Shown here piece after piece: positions 11,191-24,700 of a DNA stretch of 64,000 bases. The stretch is taken from NCBI GenBank assembly GCA_949317995.1, contig OX439045.1:47387693-47451692 (forward strand), written 5' to 3'. A program made the position numbers and the translations under genes. Below the pieces are notes generated by a model. That model saw nothing but the letters and a program-made list of their open reading frames with translations. It ran no database searches and was not told the origin of the DNA. This DNA comes from Acholoe squamosa (Eukaryota > Annelida > Polychaeta > Phyllodocida > Polynoidae). Numbering within the stretch: position 1 is the first letter of the stretch; the number at the start of each line of letters is the position of its first letter.

Positions 11191-12080
11191 CACTGCAAAA
11201 ATGGTGTTTAGATTTTAAACATGTTTAGGTCTAAACATGTTTAAAACCTAAACATATACACCAATTAGGTGTCTCATTAACTACACATTTAGGAAAAGAA
11301 CACTTTTATTCTAAATACATAAACATTTTTGCTAAACATGTTTAGATGTTTAGAGTTTAAACACTTGAATACTAGGTGCTTAGATTTGAACATCGATATG
11401 TTTAGATAAGTGGATGTCAAATCCACACCAGGTAGCAGCACTTCCTCTCAATGGACTATCTGCAAACAGTTATCAATTGTTGTGAAAATACTCCCCAAAA
11501 CCCTTGTGTATCATAGTGTCATTTCATTGAATGTCATGAAAATAGAAACAGCAATAGAAGATTGGCTAAATTCAACTTACACAATCATCATAACCCTAAA
11601 TTAATCAATGAGTTCCATGACTGACACCTTTTTTATGTTATTTTGTAACAGATAAAGCAATGTCCTTCCTGCCAAGCTGTTGTACTTTCTCAAGTCTCTC
11701 ATTCTAATGCAGTGTGTACATGTAAGTGTATATAGCTGTGGCTGACATCTTGGGAGATTTTGCTGTGTACATACCTGCTGATGGCTTCCAATAAATGAGA
11801 AAACAAACAAAAAATATTCCTTTATTTTTTTACATGTCTGCAAACCCTTACTTCCCACCAAATAACTTAAACATCTAAACACAAAAATTCATAAACATCT
11901 AAACGCAAAATTTCATCAATAATCTAAACACAAATTTTGAACCTAAACACCTAGAGTTCTAAACACTTGAGCTAAGCACATTGTTTGGCTAAACATGTTT
12001 AGGAAATTAATGTGATTACAAAAACGTTGCAAGAATATGTTTAGAATTGTGTTTAGGATCTAAACACCATTTTTGCAGTG
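11191..12080. mobile_element. Non-autonomous TIR element ending CACTGCAAAAATGG
   Basis: The ends are CACTGCAAAAATGGTGTTTAG (11191) and its inverse ending at 12080, with TA on either side. The inner flanks of both ends (11205-11405 and 11870-12070) are packed with TAAACA / TGTTTA motifs, such as AAACATGTTTAG, in both orientations. Such subterminal motif arrays are typical binding sites for transposases. No transposase frame is present. A diverged partial copy lies in reverse orientation at about 25740-25870. Confidence 0.75.
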
Positions 12081-12429
12081 TACGATTTGGTGCGGACCGA
12101 CTCGTAGCGTTTGAGAAATGACTTCCAGGTCCACATCCTGAGATCTGATAAAATGCGATAACATTATGGTGTAATACACACAAAGTCATGATGACAAAAG
12201 CATCCAAACTAATCTCTGAGAGAGTTGACATCTAATTCTTACCTCAAAACCAAATTTGATTCATGAAGTTACTTCCTGTGAAATAAGATATAACAGAGAA
12301 TGAGAAGTTAAAAGTACTACATTCTCTGTTACCCCTCACAATAAAGCCAACAATTTGCTAGTGTATTAAAACCGGTGCCAGAAAGCTAGTAACTAAAAGT
12401 TTGATCTAACAGCTTTCTGCTGGAGCCGT

Positions 12430-13250
12430 CATATTATGTTGGACATATTGTTTATTTTGTGTGGTCGGCAATTATACTTTTGAGCAACATTTCCCTAAGC
12501 AATGGTGCAAATCTGGCCAAAAGGGTCTCGACATTATTGCATTTCCATGAAAACAGATTCAGCATAATAAAACTAAATTTTAAATAATCAGAGAAAAGGG
12601 GTCGTCTTGAGACATGGACATTTGAATTACATCCTGTTTTAAAAAGGATGAACAGGGAAAATGATAACATTCAGGGAAATACCCACAAATGCTCTTCATG
12701 CGATATTTAATGAGGTATGACCAAAAGAGTAAAAAATTAAATGAAAACAAGTCTAGGGTAACTTTTTCTGAAGAATCTGATCATGCTATAGCCAAGACTC
12801 TATTTTCATTCTAACACTACCTTAATTAGAATCCAAAAAGAAGGTTTTCCCTAAATTTAGCATATTTGTTGATATTTGGTTGCCATGGAAATGCTAATTC
12901 TGTTCTTTTTGAATAAAACAATACTCTATATTATTAACCTGTCCATAAGAATTCAATTATCCCTTCCAGATCCAAAATTATGGAGGATTTTGTTTAAAAA
13001 TTGTTATTTCTTCCAATAATGGCATTTTTTGTGCGTTATGCCACAATATTTCAATACGCAATTGAGTTACGGGCTATCCTAAATTTGAATGTTGCTGACC
13101 TGCCATGTTTGAGATCTTATATTTCTGTAGCTATTTGGAGTATTTTATCAAAATACCAAAATGTAACTGAAGACATGAATTTGAAAAATAGATTTGCCCC
13201 TAATGTTATGATTTCCCAAGTTTTGTCCGGTTAACACAATGAGGACAGAG
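12430..13250. repeat. Probable old copy of an ATGGAAAC-bearing repeat family
   Basis: A block near 12860 (TTGTTGATATTTGGTTGCCATGG) matches 37660-37680, and the overall order resembles that region. Divergence is high and no ends could be set. Confidence 0.3.
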
Positions 13251-13859
13251 AACAAAATAGGTAAAACAGAAGGGGATCGGAAGACATGTGCTCTCTTTGC
13301 CTTCGTCCTGCCAGGCAAACAGATTGAAGATTGATTCTACTATATTCTAAATGGACAAAATGAAATTGCATGAAGAAGCTATGAAGAAATCCAATCTTCT
13401 CTATGTAATCTCATTCTTTTGAAAGCAGAAATCACCTTCTGGCCTTAAGGAAGTCTGTGTTTACTAAGGTGACTGGCCAAAGAAGATCTATCTATACCTT
13501 CCAGGTGGGATGGTTGTCATAGCAACCTAGAGACATCGAAACCAGCCTCATCTCTACAGTGGAGTAGGAGATATACAATACCAGAGTCCGACATTAATTT
13601 CATGCCAATGCCTGCAGGTTTGTGCCACGTCCTCGATCTTCCCCTTCCAATCTCAAGGGATTTTGAGGCTAGCCTTTTGAGCAACCCCTCTTTGTTAAAG
13701 ATTCTGTAAATCTCCCCGAGGCATAATGATTTTATATCTATGTAGATTATTTGAATACCACTTTATGACACTTCCCATTTGTGTGGGATCACAAGTTATA
13801 AAATTCACATTATTCATACAAGGGACATGGACATTAATTTTCTTAAAAACCTCCATTAA

Positions 13860-14516
13860 CCTTTTGGTGCCCAGAATTATTTGAAGATTTTACATTATTT
13901 CACAATTATATCACATAGTTGATAAGCCCATGTGTTATTTTGATATTCCCTTTTGATATTGGCTCTGTATTACATTTCCTGAATACACATAACTCAGTGA
14001 AAACTTTCAGTAAAGGACATGGAGTTTACTGGTCAGGTTTGGTAACCATAGTTGCCAAAATATTCCATTTGTTGTCATTTGGTAGTATTTGGTCTCTCTT
14101 GTGCAATATACAGCCCCTCCCCATACATAATACATGCAATTCTGAGGCCTCATTCAAAGCTGATTCTGCATATAATTATGTGTACTACCACTCAGGAGAC
14201 ATATTATGTGATTGTAACAATGTATGGATTATCTCTATGGATAAGAACATTTCTTTTAGAATCTAATGGGAGTTTGGGACATTGGATGTATATGATCTAG
14301 CATAATATTGGTGTCATATTTGGTCTTAGGCCAGTGGATGGTGGCCCTCTAATGAATCAAATAATATGACCGCATTTTCAAGTTTTGCCTCCCTGTGTTT
14401 GGTATAATGGAGATAGCAAAATGGATGATTGTATTGTGATTGGGAGGTCATGGCCGTTCTATAGAGGGTCTAACTTTGCAGATTGGACCAGCAGAAGTAT
14501 CTGGATGATATTTTCC

Positions 14517-14577
<61 letters not shown>

Positions 14578-14630
14578 AGCCCCATTTAAGCCCAAAACCG
14601 TGCTTTAAAGTGCGCTTGGTCACCTAGGGG
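13860..14630. mobile_element. TTAA-flanked MITE, copy 1
   Basis: It is flanked by TTAA at 13856-13859 and 14631-14634. The inverted ends read CCTTTTGGTGCCCA and its partner TGGTCACCTAGGGG. It is the reverse complement of the copy at 50382-51099 over most of its length. TTAA duplication is typical of piggyBac-type elements and some Kolobok elements. It carries a (TA)n tract at 14520-14574, and the open frame there is a repeat artefact. Confidence 0.8.
14520..14574. repeat. (TA)n microsatellite
   Basis: A run of about 27 TA units inside the TTAA element. Confidence 0.95.
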
Positions 14631-14634
14631 TTAA

Positions 14635-16010
14635 GGGCCCAATATACATGGCCTTATTGATCTATCCAGCCTTTCCATCTGTCTGCCCCTAATACTTTCC
14701 TGGATGTCAAAACCTTTTGTACTGATGGGTCAACATTAGACATTGCAGTGCATGTCTGGTAATGGGAATGTTCAAATCACCCACCAACCTGGATCTTCCT
14801 GTCTCCAATTCCGCCACTTGTTGGCGACATTCGGACTGGACCATTCCTTATCAAACCACTGGTACCATATTTTAGAAATGAGCCAGAATCCCGGACCATT
14901 TTTCAATAAAGTAGAGCCCACCTGGGTACAGTCTTTAGTCAGTCTGGGCCTGTCCGCAACTGATCATTACCTTGCCTTTGAATACAAATGACCGCATATA
15001 AAAACCAACTCTCCCGCTACCAACAGTGGATAAAGGGGTACAAAATGTGCAGCCATTGCACTTTCATTGATAGCCACTTAATGAATAAAAGTCAGCACGA
15101 AGGGTGGGGCACCAAGTCATCGCTGGACGCTACAATCTAATAAAACACCAAATGTATATGGGATGGTTCCTCAATTTCTAGATTATTGGCCCATAGAAAC
15201 TGAAGTGACTACAGCTATTGGAGTCCATGTATTGTCCATCTCTAGGCATAACCATTGCCAACGATGCCCCCCTTTTCCATATTGAACGATGCAGACTCTC
15301 CACATTGCAGGTTTCCCTGTTGCCTCTCCATTGCCTCACTGACCTGACTTCCTTTATAACACCATAATACAATTCGGCTGTAACAACTGAGTGAGTGGTC
15401 CATCCTGAACAGCCTCAGACATTTGTATCTCCTTTTTCACCCCATACAATACCAGCACAGAAGTCCTTCAATTGGCATGGGGGATTGTGTTTGTTTGGGT
15501 AGCTCAGTGTAGGTGTTAAAGGAATATTGGAGGAAAACATTCAAGATAACCTTATCCATATTTTGTACTGCTTATATGTTTGGATATGAGGACTGTCTTG
15601 CTTTCTTGTCAATGATTAGATGAAATTTTTGCCTTAAATGAAAAAGGGAATGGATAGTCCCCCAAAGAATTTTAAAAAGTAATTCAGTAAGATCGTCAGT
15701 GGAATTTCAGATCGCCAACTACATTAAGATATGCCCCCGGGGTTTGCATTTTAAGGTAAGGGACCCAACCAGTTGTGCCCTGGGATGAATTGTACAATAA
15801 TATGCGATCACCAAAGAGTATGATCACAATATTTTGATGAAAACAGCACAGGCCTCATGGGATAGTACATTCAGAATTATACCAAGCTCGATAGATGTCG
15901 ACAATAGGTAATAGTCCTTGGCTTTCTCCCACACATCTTAATGGTTTAGTGATGTTAAGGGATGTAATTATGTTCAAGAATATGAAAACTATAATCTGTC
16001 ATTCCCCATA
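14635..16010. other. No recognised feature
   Basis: This is non-coding sequence with short frames only, and I see no homology to other parts of the window. Confidence 0.4.
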
Positions 16011-16476
16011 TGTGACCCATCCTAACAAAATGGTACAGAAGTCGCAAATAGAAAATGTTAAGTTATTGCCATATTCATTTACGGCACATCAAGAGCTTTC
16101 ACTTGGTATATAACACTTGCATATTTGAACTAGGTTGCCCTCTGTGGGTCTTCTAGCAGTAAATGTAGTTGTATCAATTAATAAGAGATTAAACTGAGAT
16201 AATTAACACATTAAACATATTATAATTTATAAATCCTATACAATCCCTATGTAATTCTTTATAACCACAAAAGTTATAGTCATGTCAATTAGGCATTTGG
16301 GGCTTAAATTAAGTTAAGGAAGCAAGGATTCTGAAAGACATCTACCCATATGTTAGAAAAATGCTAAAATATCAATTTTGAAAATTTTGATATCTTTTAC
16401 ACTATGCAACTTGAAAGGGCTATTTCTAGGCTTCTACATGTGTGACTTGAGAACCAATTTGTAGGGATGGGTCACA
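16011..16476. mobile_element. TGTGACCC-ended MITE, copy 2
   Basis: It runs from TGTGACCCATCC to GGATGGGTCACA and is flanked by TA on both sides. It matches copies 1 and 3 along its length and has no coding frame. It sits immediately outside the start of the segmental duplication. Confidence 0.85.
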
Positions 16477-16959
16477 TATAGTCATCTATTTTGGCATTCT
16501 TCTAGTACCCGGCCTTTCAAGTGATAAACAATATGGATGATGAGTAAATATCAGCAAATTGAGACCACCTTTAAATGGAAAGAACACCTTGACATTTAGT
16601 CTGCAGTACCAGGTGTCATGCTGATTGTAAGCTTAGAACTGGGGCATAATGCTAACATTGGATCAAGGCAGGATAAGGCAATTGATTGCTGTAGTCTTTA
16701 ACCTATACATGTGATGTTCTACACGGGGATTGATATTTAAGCTCAGAAAGCATAGTAAGCTTATTTAAAAGGTGATCATCTAGAAATCCATCTTTACTCC
16801 CCATACTACCTGAGGGAAATAGACACTGAAAAGAAAGAACCGTCGACAAACAGCCTTATGTCATGACTTCAGCACTGAGTTTGACAGCAGACGGTGATTT
16901 GTTACATCATTTTGTAGTATGGAGTACATCATCAGTGTGGTAGTTGCCAAAGTCATGGC

Positions 16960-17215
16960 CAGCTAATGAACTTTTGGTTGCCAGTTACCTTTGATATTGG
17001 GAGACTGACTCAAAGTTGCCAGTTGCCAATATTCTGGAAGGTGAGTCAGTCATGGGTGCCAATGGCTAGTTGCCATTTGCCAATAACTTTCAATTAGCAA
17101 ATGGCAACTGTCATGACTGGTAATTGGCAAACCCATGACTGGCAAATGTCAACTTATGACTATATAAATGGCAATTGTCAACGCCCGATTGGCAAAAGCT
17201 AATCAGGGGTTACTG
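16960..17215. repeat. Degenerate minisatellite of TGGCAAnTGGCAA type, copy A
   Basis: Irregular repeats of TTGGCAAATGGCAACTGTCATGAC-like words occur in both orientations. The counterpart in copy B is 24640-24900. It is non-coding. Confidence 0.6.
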
Positions 17216-18073
17216 AAATGAAAAATCACTTGCACTCCTGCTTTGATTTCCACATAAGAAAAGCGGTGTCAGTTAAGATTAATTCCTCAGCACCGTAGGC
17301 AATTAAACTTGATGAATTGGATAGGTTCTCTTCCTAAATTCTCAACATGAGCCCCCCCAGACTTGGGTCTGATAAATGCCTAGAGTATGACTAAATTGTA
17401 GAAGCAGTTTAGATATAGACATACCAATGACATTATAGAATAAGCAATTAAGCTTAACAATTGATGACTGCCTAATATTCTAATCCATAATCACCTAGAT
17501 ACACATGTCCTGAAAAGACTGTAGAGAATATCAACATGGAGGTACTTATCAAAGAGTTTAGAATTTTTTTCTAATATAAGAAGCACATAACTACAATAAT
17601 GTGTTATTTTGTATCTTTGGTCGTTGCTACCTACACTTTTACATGTATACCATGCTTTGATCATGATACCATGATTTGATCATGATACATATCATGATGT
17701 ATCAGACAGCACTGTCGGCAGAGAGGTGCTTATGCAGGTAAAACCAGGAAATAAACCTCCATGAAAATAATTGGCTATCCATGCTCACATAACAATTGGT
17801 GTCAGCCCCATTGAGAATCCTTTATTCCGTGGTGAGCCAATAAATGAACCACGGCGTCACTATATTTTGCAATGGTGCACCATGCGGCTGTCTGCAGAGA
17901 GGTGTTTATGCAGGCCAAACCAGGAAATAAACCTCCATGAAAATAAATTGCTAATATGGATCCATGCTAAATTGGTAAGTATACATGAGTAAACTTACAT
18001 ATAGCCACTGCTGTCATATGGTCTTTATTGATAATATGGGAAAATGAAGAGTCCTGGGTTTTTCATTTTTTTT

Positions 18074-18076
<3 letters not shown>

Positions 18077-18136
<60 letters not shown>
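18077..18136. repeat. (TA)n microsatellite, copy A only
   Basis: About 29 TA units. The matching site in copy B (about 27220) lacks it. Confidence 0.95.
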
Positions 18137-18140
<4 letters not shown>

Positions 18141-20695
18141 AGGTCATTGTCTACATCTGAAAGACTGAATCTGAAAGTAGGGAAAACAATGTGACCATGA
18201 AGGGACCTTAAAGTACCGGTGCATAAAAGTATGGGGAAAGCTGACCGTCTATCTCAATTATGAGATACCTCAGCCATAATACAAAATGCAACCGTCAACT
18301 TTAAATGACCGACGCGAACCTTCCCCCAACATGACCCTTGAATAACCTCCGAGTACTGAGGTGGTGACCCTTCTAATCAGTGGTCTTCACACAACTGACA
18401 AATTGGCCACCCCTCATTGACCACCTGATGTGGTGCCCTCTCCATTGACCACACTTCCAGTTACAGTAGTGCCCTCTGCTGGCCCTTCCACAAAATACTG
18501 CCAGTTCATTTTAGGCGATGGTAATAAAACAGAACCATAGAGGAAACTATTAGCTAGAATGCATGTAAGTGGCATTGTACTCCCTTTTCTCTTCTTTACA
18601 AATTAGAATCACAACCACTGTAAGCACTTTGCTCTGCCCTTTATGTCAGAAATGTCATTCATCAGTTAACAGTTATAATTATATTGAGTCGTCACCTTGT
18701 ATCTCTGGGCCTTTCTAGCTCAGTGAATTACATAGGAACCTCTGCTTATGACAAATTATGATTGATAAAATCAATAGACTTATTTTGTCTTCAGACACTG
18801 AACAAACAGTTGCCTGGAGTAGCCTAGAGGATAGAATTCCCTGACATTGATTAACTGTTCCCTTTAAGTCATATTCTTTAAGCTGATTTATCTGAAAAGT
18901 GATGTAACCACCATTTAAAATGCGAAGTATTACCATTTGTGGCATTATTGAGGTTAGAAATAGGCCCATTTTATCACCCTTAACTTTAAATAGAGCACTA
19001 GACTCAAAATCTCACAGTGATTGATACTGAGCTATTCTATAATGCATTCTATTCAATTTCCTCGGAAGGGCCTCATGGCCAGGGTACCATAGGAACACTA
19101 CCAGAGCTGGAAACAAATATAACAATCTGTCATGGCAGCTGGCAATAGAAATTAAGTAAGGGATTTGCAAAGGTGAATGGATAGAGATGCAGTGGTATGT
19201 GGAGAGAGGCTTATTTTCCTTCCACCTCAGTCTCTCTGCCTCTCAGTCTTTATGTCTGTCTCTGGGGTATCTGTTAGGATGGTACTCCATCATTAGCGGC
19301 TCAGGAAACAGACACCTGGGGAGCAGCTCTGATAGTGCTAGGGTCGGGGCCAGCTTAAACCCCAGTCAGTAGAGGGGTATACATGGTGAAGAGGACACTT
19401 TCACTGCTGATAGATTGGGAATAGAGCGACTATAGGCAGAGACAATGACTCATCTGAGTCATGTTACTGCAGGGGTGTCACTTTGACTTGGTTGCAAAGT
19501 ACTTATGTTAAGGATTAAAATATACATGCCTGGCAGATTTAACTGTCATTTCTGAGAGCTTAGCTATGTAGCCTGTTGATTCCTAACTGTCCACACAAAA
19601 TTTTAGGAAGGTGATGCTAAGTTCTAACCTACTGGATACCAGCCTCACCACTAACAGGTAGTCTGCACATATTTTAGAAGGGGATGTCATTCAAAACATA
19701 GCTAAGAGCATTAAATACCTTGGGTCATTTTAACATCAGATTCAGTCTTCAGGAACAGTGGAGTCCTTGCCATCTCAACCACAGGTACAGGTGGATTACA
19801 GTGAGATCACAGGAGGCAAGGGTATGCATTATATTTAGTAGAACCTGACTTCAGCCTGTCAGATATGAAAATAATTTATACACTGTACAGGAATAACATG
19901 TCAAAATACCTGATTAAAGAGAATTTTCTAAATTGCAACATAAGAAAACTGTGTGTCGAAGGCAAAGTCAATGCTTGGAATATAAGGTTCAAGAATTAAT
20001 TTAGACCATAAAAAATGTTCATATTCTAGCTTATACCACGATTTCTGGGTTACTCAGTGCTTTTTGGTGGCTATTCCCATACACATATCTGTCGATATTG
20101 CACACCCTATAGGCTGTAGCATCAGTTTTGGAAGGCGTGCGGTTATCCATGGATAACCCGCACCCTGGCCTCGTGTCATTATCCTTCACTAACACACACT
20201 CGTCATGAGTTATCCAATGGTTACTTGTTCAATAGTCTAGATGATATCGCTCCCCCCCCTCTGACCTACCAGCATCCACCTCCGACCAACATCCTGTATA
20301 CATCTTATTTTCATGTAAATACCATAGCATATGCATAAAATCTACAATATGCTTTTACATGTCGTAGTTATCAGCAACATCCTGGTGTCGATGCCACAGG
20401 TAAATGATATTGTGCAACAGAGCAATAACAGCCAAAATGTTAAAAATTCAACTTTACCTAGACTAGATTATAGCCTTGCTCCAACCTTACACAATTTTAA
20501 GATTATCTTTACTAGATAATGATTATACTGTAAATGGGAAAAAAACAAGTATATCCAATAGATATTGTACATTGGCAGTTCATAAGAAATTCATAGAAAT
20601 GACTGTATGATATTGTGCAGCGACCATTTTTCCAGGAAGTATGAACTGAATGTGAACACTGCCACTGGTATAATGTAGGTTAAAGGCTCTTATGT

Positions 20696-20820
20696 CACGA
20701 TTCTGGCCTCTACAGTGCCTTTTTGGTCATAACCCCCATTCGTTATCAGGGTTTATCTCATGATTCTGGCCTCTACAGTGCCTTTTTGGTCATAACCCCC
20801 GTTTGTTATCAGGGTTTACC
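20696..20820. repeat. Two tandem copies of a 62-63-bp unit
   Basis: Units start at 20696 and 20759 and share GATTCTGGCCTCTACAGTGC and GGTCATAACCCCC with few differences. They lie in the part of copy A that has no partner in copy B. Confidence 0.85.
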
Positions 20821-20934
20821 CTCACTCTGAGACCCTTAATTCTTCTCCAAGAAGCTGATGGTTAGAATCTGGACATGTTAATAAATGTGAGAAGTATACA
20901 AAGTCAACCTCTCCATACATTTCCAGTTAAAACA

Positions 20935-21015
20935 GTTCAGGGTTCTATGGGAATCGTTCCCCAGCCGCTGTGGCAATAGACAGACTCCCTGTCCACTACA
21001 CCAAGCCGAACGGTA
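20935..21015 (-). repeat. tRNA-derived SINE head or tRNA-like relic
   Basis: Read on the minus strand, TTGGTGTAGTGGACAGGG resembles an internal A box. About 35 bases later GGAACGATTCC resembles a B box (GGTTCGATTCC with two changes). The presumed acceptor stem does not pair, so a working tRNA is unlikely and a tRNA-derived SINE fragment is more plausible. Confidence 0.4.
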
Positions 21016-21645
21016 CCAGAAGCCAATGTATATGAAGGATTTGAATAAGTTGTCTGACATACCTGGAGCTTTGCATACCTTGTTAGCATAAAATCAAATG
21101 GTGGCAGGTGGAGTTATTAACAGGGAAACATCCAAAGGTATCCTAGATGAACATGCCATGCCTAATTCCTCCATATTGTTAAAAATAAAGAAGAATCCAA
21201 TGATTTTTCATAACGGTACGTCTTGGCACCTGCCATTGCGCCTTGATTGCCTTTGACCTGTAAGTGTGTCACACGCCAAGTTCCGGTCTAGTTCAACAGT
21301 GTCAACATGCCCTGGCATGGCTACTCGCTTCGATTTAAAGAGAATTTGTTGGTATTTGGCCTCTATATAGACCAGAATGGCAATGAAACATGGCGAGAAT
21401 AAAAGTAGGTTCCATACACTAATGAGTCTATAGGTTCAATGTAAGAACTTGATTATCCACATGCCAGGGTCCTGCGGTGAAGAGGCCCCGGAATATGGAC
21501 AAGAAAGCACAAGACGACTTCCGCTGACATCCATGGCAAAGTGAGCGTGTGAGTTTTACATTTACAAAATGTCTTCTCATGCCTTTATTATGGGGTTATA
21601 AGGTAAGAAATTATTACAAAATGGAGGAATCTGTAAGATAAATGC

Positions 21646-21763
21646 TTTAATCAATCTTTAACCCCAAACTCGTTGGGTTCCTTTCCCAATAACACCTCGT
21701 GCTGACGCACACAGGGTTATTGGGGAAGGAACCCAACGAGTTGGGGGTTAAAGATTGATTAAA
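21646..21763. repeat. Long near-perfect hairpin (about 49-bp arms)
   Basis: The arms 21646-21694 and 21714-21763 are reverse complements with a few mismatches or one-base bulges, around a loop of about 20 bases (CTCGTGCTGACGCACACAG). Each arm has an internal TTAA (21658-21661 and 21748-21751). It could be a tiny fold-back transposon or a source of hairpin RNA. Confidence 0.85.
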
Positions 21764-24700
21764 TCAGAAAAATTGTACAACTAGATGTGCACCATAAATG
21801 AGCTTTATCTTTATTGATACAAAGCATGCCATGTAATAAATGTGTAAACCTCTGATTTCTTCTCCATCCCAATTAAACTGCATTTGGTGGTTTGCTTTTT
21901 TTCTGATTGCCTGTCCTCACTAACCCTTGCTGCCCAGCCTTGCTGACACTGGCCTGCAGTGAATTCTGGATCAGAAGCTAATTGGCTACCTATACTGGCT
22001 GTAGCTTTTTATTCTGAAGTGAACTATTTCTAACATACTCTTGTTTTGACATGCAATATGCTAGAACATTAAATGGTATTTGTTCACAGAAAAATGGAAA
22101 ATAAACATGTTTATGGTTGCAGGAGATTGAAGGTCCGTCATACAGCAAGTCAACCTTAATTCATGATAAAGCTTCCTCTGGTAGGTAAATAATGAACTCT
22201 TTTTCTCTAAAATTTTACTCAGCATTTAATGCTGATAAAGGTTACATAGCTATACCCACGAGCCTCTCAAAAATACAATGGCTACCACTCAAAAGTGTAA
22301 AGTAATACATCACAGAATTCAATACCCTCTATACGACTATAAAAGAACTGTTGGGAGAACTGCATTTTTAAGTGCCAAACCTTGAATTATAGAAACCTAC
22401 ATTTGAAGAACAGAAATTGGTTGGGGGCTCGGTCTGCATAAGAAGTGGAGGGTAAATATTATAGAAGACAAGCCATTGTTTTCACATTTTCTATCTTGTT
22501 TTAAGAGGTATGTTATTGCGATGACCGTTGCCTGTTTGTAATCCTGATATATTCAATTGGCTCCTCATGTGCCATAATACATCATACTCGTCTGCATTAT
22601 ACATGTATACCTCGCGAGGCTGCTTTATTGAACTCCCTTTGGAAACTTTATGATAGCTACTTTCTATAGATCTAAGCACCCCATATCTGACCCATCATAA
22701 TTATCCATCATGCATTCCAAATCATGTCTCCAGTCTTTACAACACATTGAATTGAAAAGATTGCTAAACTGTAGAAGATTGACGCAATATTAACTTGACA
22801 TTTTGTGATATCTGTTTGCAGGATGTTTTGTCAACCTAGTTCTGCTATATACAAAAGTCAGAAATAAAGCTCAGATGTTGATAGTATCATGTAGGGACGG
22901 GTGTTTTGATCTCCCTTTGCTGTGCAGTAGAATGTCTTCCATCTGATAATGGGATAAAAGTGCACATTATATCAAAGACATCTCATTCCTGCAGCCCATG
23001 TTTAAACACATGCTATAAGTCTAATCATGATGATTGCCCATTTAATAATGGGATGATGTTCGATTCACTTCACCAGAAGTGTTAGCTTTTACTGCGCATC
23101 AGATTACAATTGCTGTGCCCCACAAATATAATAGTTTATAAAAGAAACACTGTCCTATAAATCAGTCCCAAGTGAGAGTGTAATTAGATGAGGCATTTAT
23201 CACTATATCAAGATAAGATAATTATATTACCTATTTATCAGCAAAATTTTGAAGAGATGAGGTCGACAAGATTCTTTCTTCCTTTTATAGTGAATCTATA
23301 TTTCAGGTGCCAACTAGACACTTTATCTCATATAACATCAGTTGTCTTTAGAAAGACAAAATGGCGTAGATCAATAACCATACTCGTCATTTTTGCAGAA
23401 AGCCATTGTATCGCTCAAGGTAAATAAGAAGGAAATTGTTTGATCAGAACTGGTCATTTAGAATTTAGGCTAATGCAATACTGCTTGTAGCTTCAGTTGG
23501 CCCTATACATGGGGCAGACTTGTCCCGTGGTCTGTTTATGCATCACTTATATCATTGGTTATGAATAGGCAGGCAAACAACATCTGAAAGATTATTTTGG
23601 ATGTCAATCCATTTTTTTCATGCATAAGTCAACATATTTGAATCAGTATATAACACAGGCTTCCCTCATTTCAGGGTTAGTCAGCTAACAGTGTTTCCTT
23701 CCATTGTTCAAACAGTGTATGATATATATCAAAATATCCACGATGTCACATTCTGATTTTTAAGCCCAATTTACCAATAGGCTATCTACATCTTCAACTT
23801 TTGGATAGGGACTATACAACCTTGGGCTCAACATTGGTTTTACTACCTGTAATTATCATATAAATTAATATAATAACAGATTATATACAGCTGCTTCTAT
23901 AAGAATTTAGTACAATCATATGGATGATGACTAAAAATCAGCAAATTGAGAAAACCTTTAAATGGAAAGAACGCCTTGACATTTAGTCTGCAGTACCAGG
24001 CATCATGCTGGATCTAAGCCTAGAACATCAGATCAAGGCAGGATAAGGCAATTCATTTCTGTAGTCTTTAACCTATACATGTGATATTCTAGAAGGGAAT
24101 TGGCATTTAAGCTTGGAAAGCACAGTAAGCCTATTGAAATGTGAGTATCTTTAAATCCATCTTTAGTCCACATAAAACCTGAAGGAAATAAACACTGAAA
24201 AGAAAAGCCATTGACAAACATCCATATAGGCAGCCTCATGCCATGTCTTCGCAGTGTGCCAATTCCTCAGCACTGTGTTTGACAACAGGCGGTGATCTGT
24301 TAGATCATTAATATGGTTTATAAAATGGCTGGCAGTGCTCTGCTGCACGATAGAAGTGACCTTGAGTGCTTTATAGGAGTACAATGCATGCCTGAGCAAG
24401 GTCACATTATATATGTAATGGTCCAATGGTTATTCATTGTCTACACATACCTTGATTGGGTAATTGATTGTTTGGATGGCAATATAAAAGTTTTATAAAG
24501 ACAATAGACAACTCTTTTTTCACATCTTGACATGCGTGAATTATAGAACAACAGACAGTCTCGATGTGAAGAAAGTCATTGTCTATTCTCTAAATAGAGT
24601 ACATCATTCGTATTGTAGTTGCCAAAGTCATATGGTCAGCAAATGAACTATCGGTTGCCAGTTATCATTGCTGTTGGCAGACTGATTCAAAGTTACCTGT

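Larger units (their letters stand above)
16505..23914. repeat. Segmental duplication, copy A
   Basis: Copy A is followed directly by copy B (23915-31800) in the same orientation. Matching anchors are 16514/23917, 16620/24000, 17228/26150, 17880/27015, 18370/27745, 18720/28085, 19265/29096, 22330/30050, 22490/30230, 22920/30845, 23085/31000 and 23860/31720. The joint is at ATATGGATGATGA near 23915. The middle section 19328-22330 has no partner in B. No gene was recognised inside. Confidence 0.85.

Noticed and set aside
14385..14627. Plus-strand frame with alternating Ile-Tyr
   Set aside because: Most of it is the translation of a (TA)n microsatellite inside a MITE.
20935..21015. Functional tRNA gene on the minus strand
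   Set aside because: A and B boxes are imperfect and the acceptor stem does not pair.
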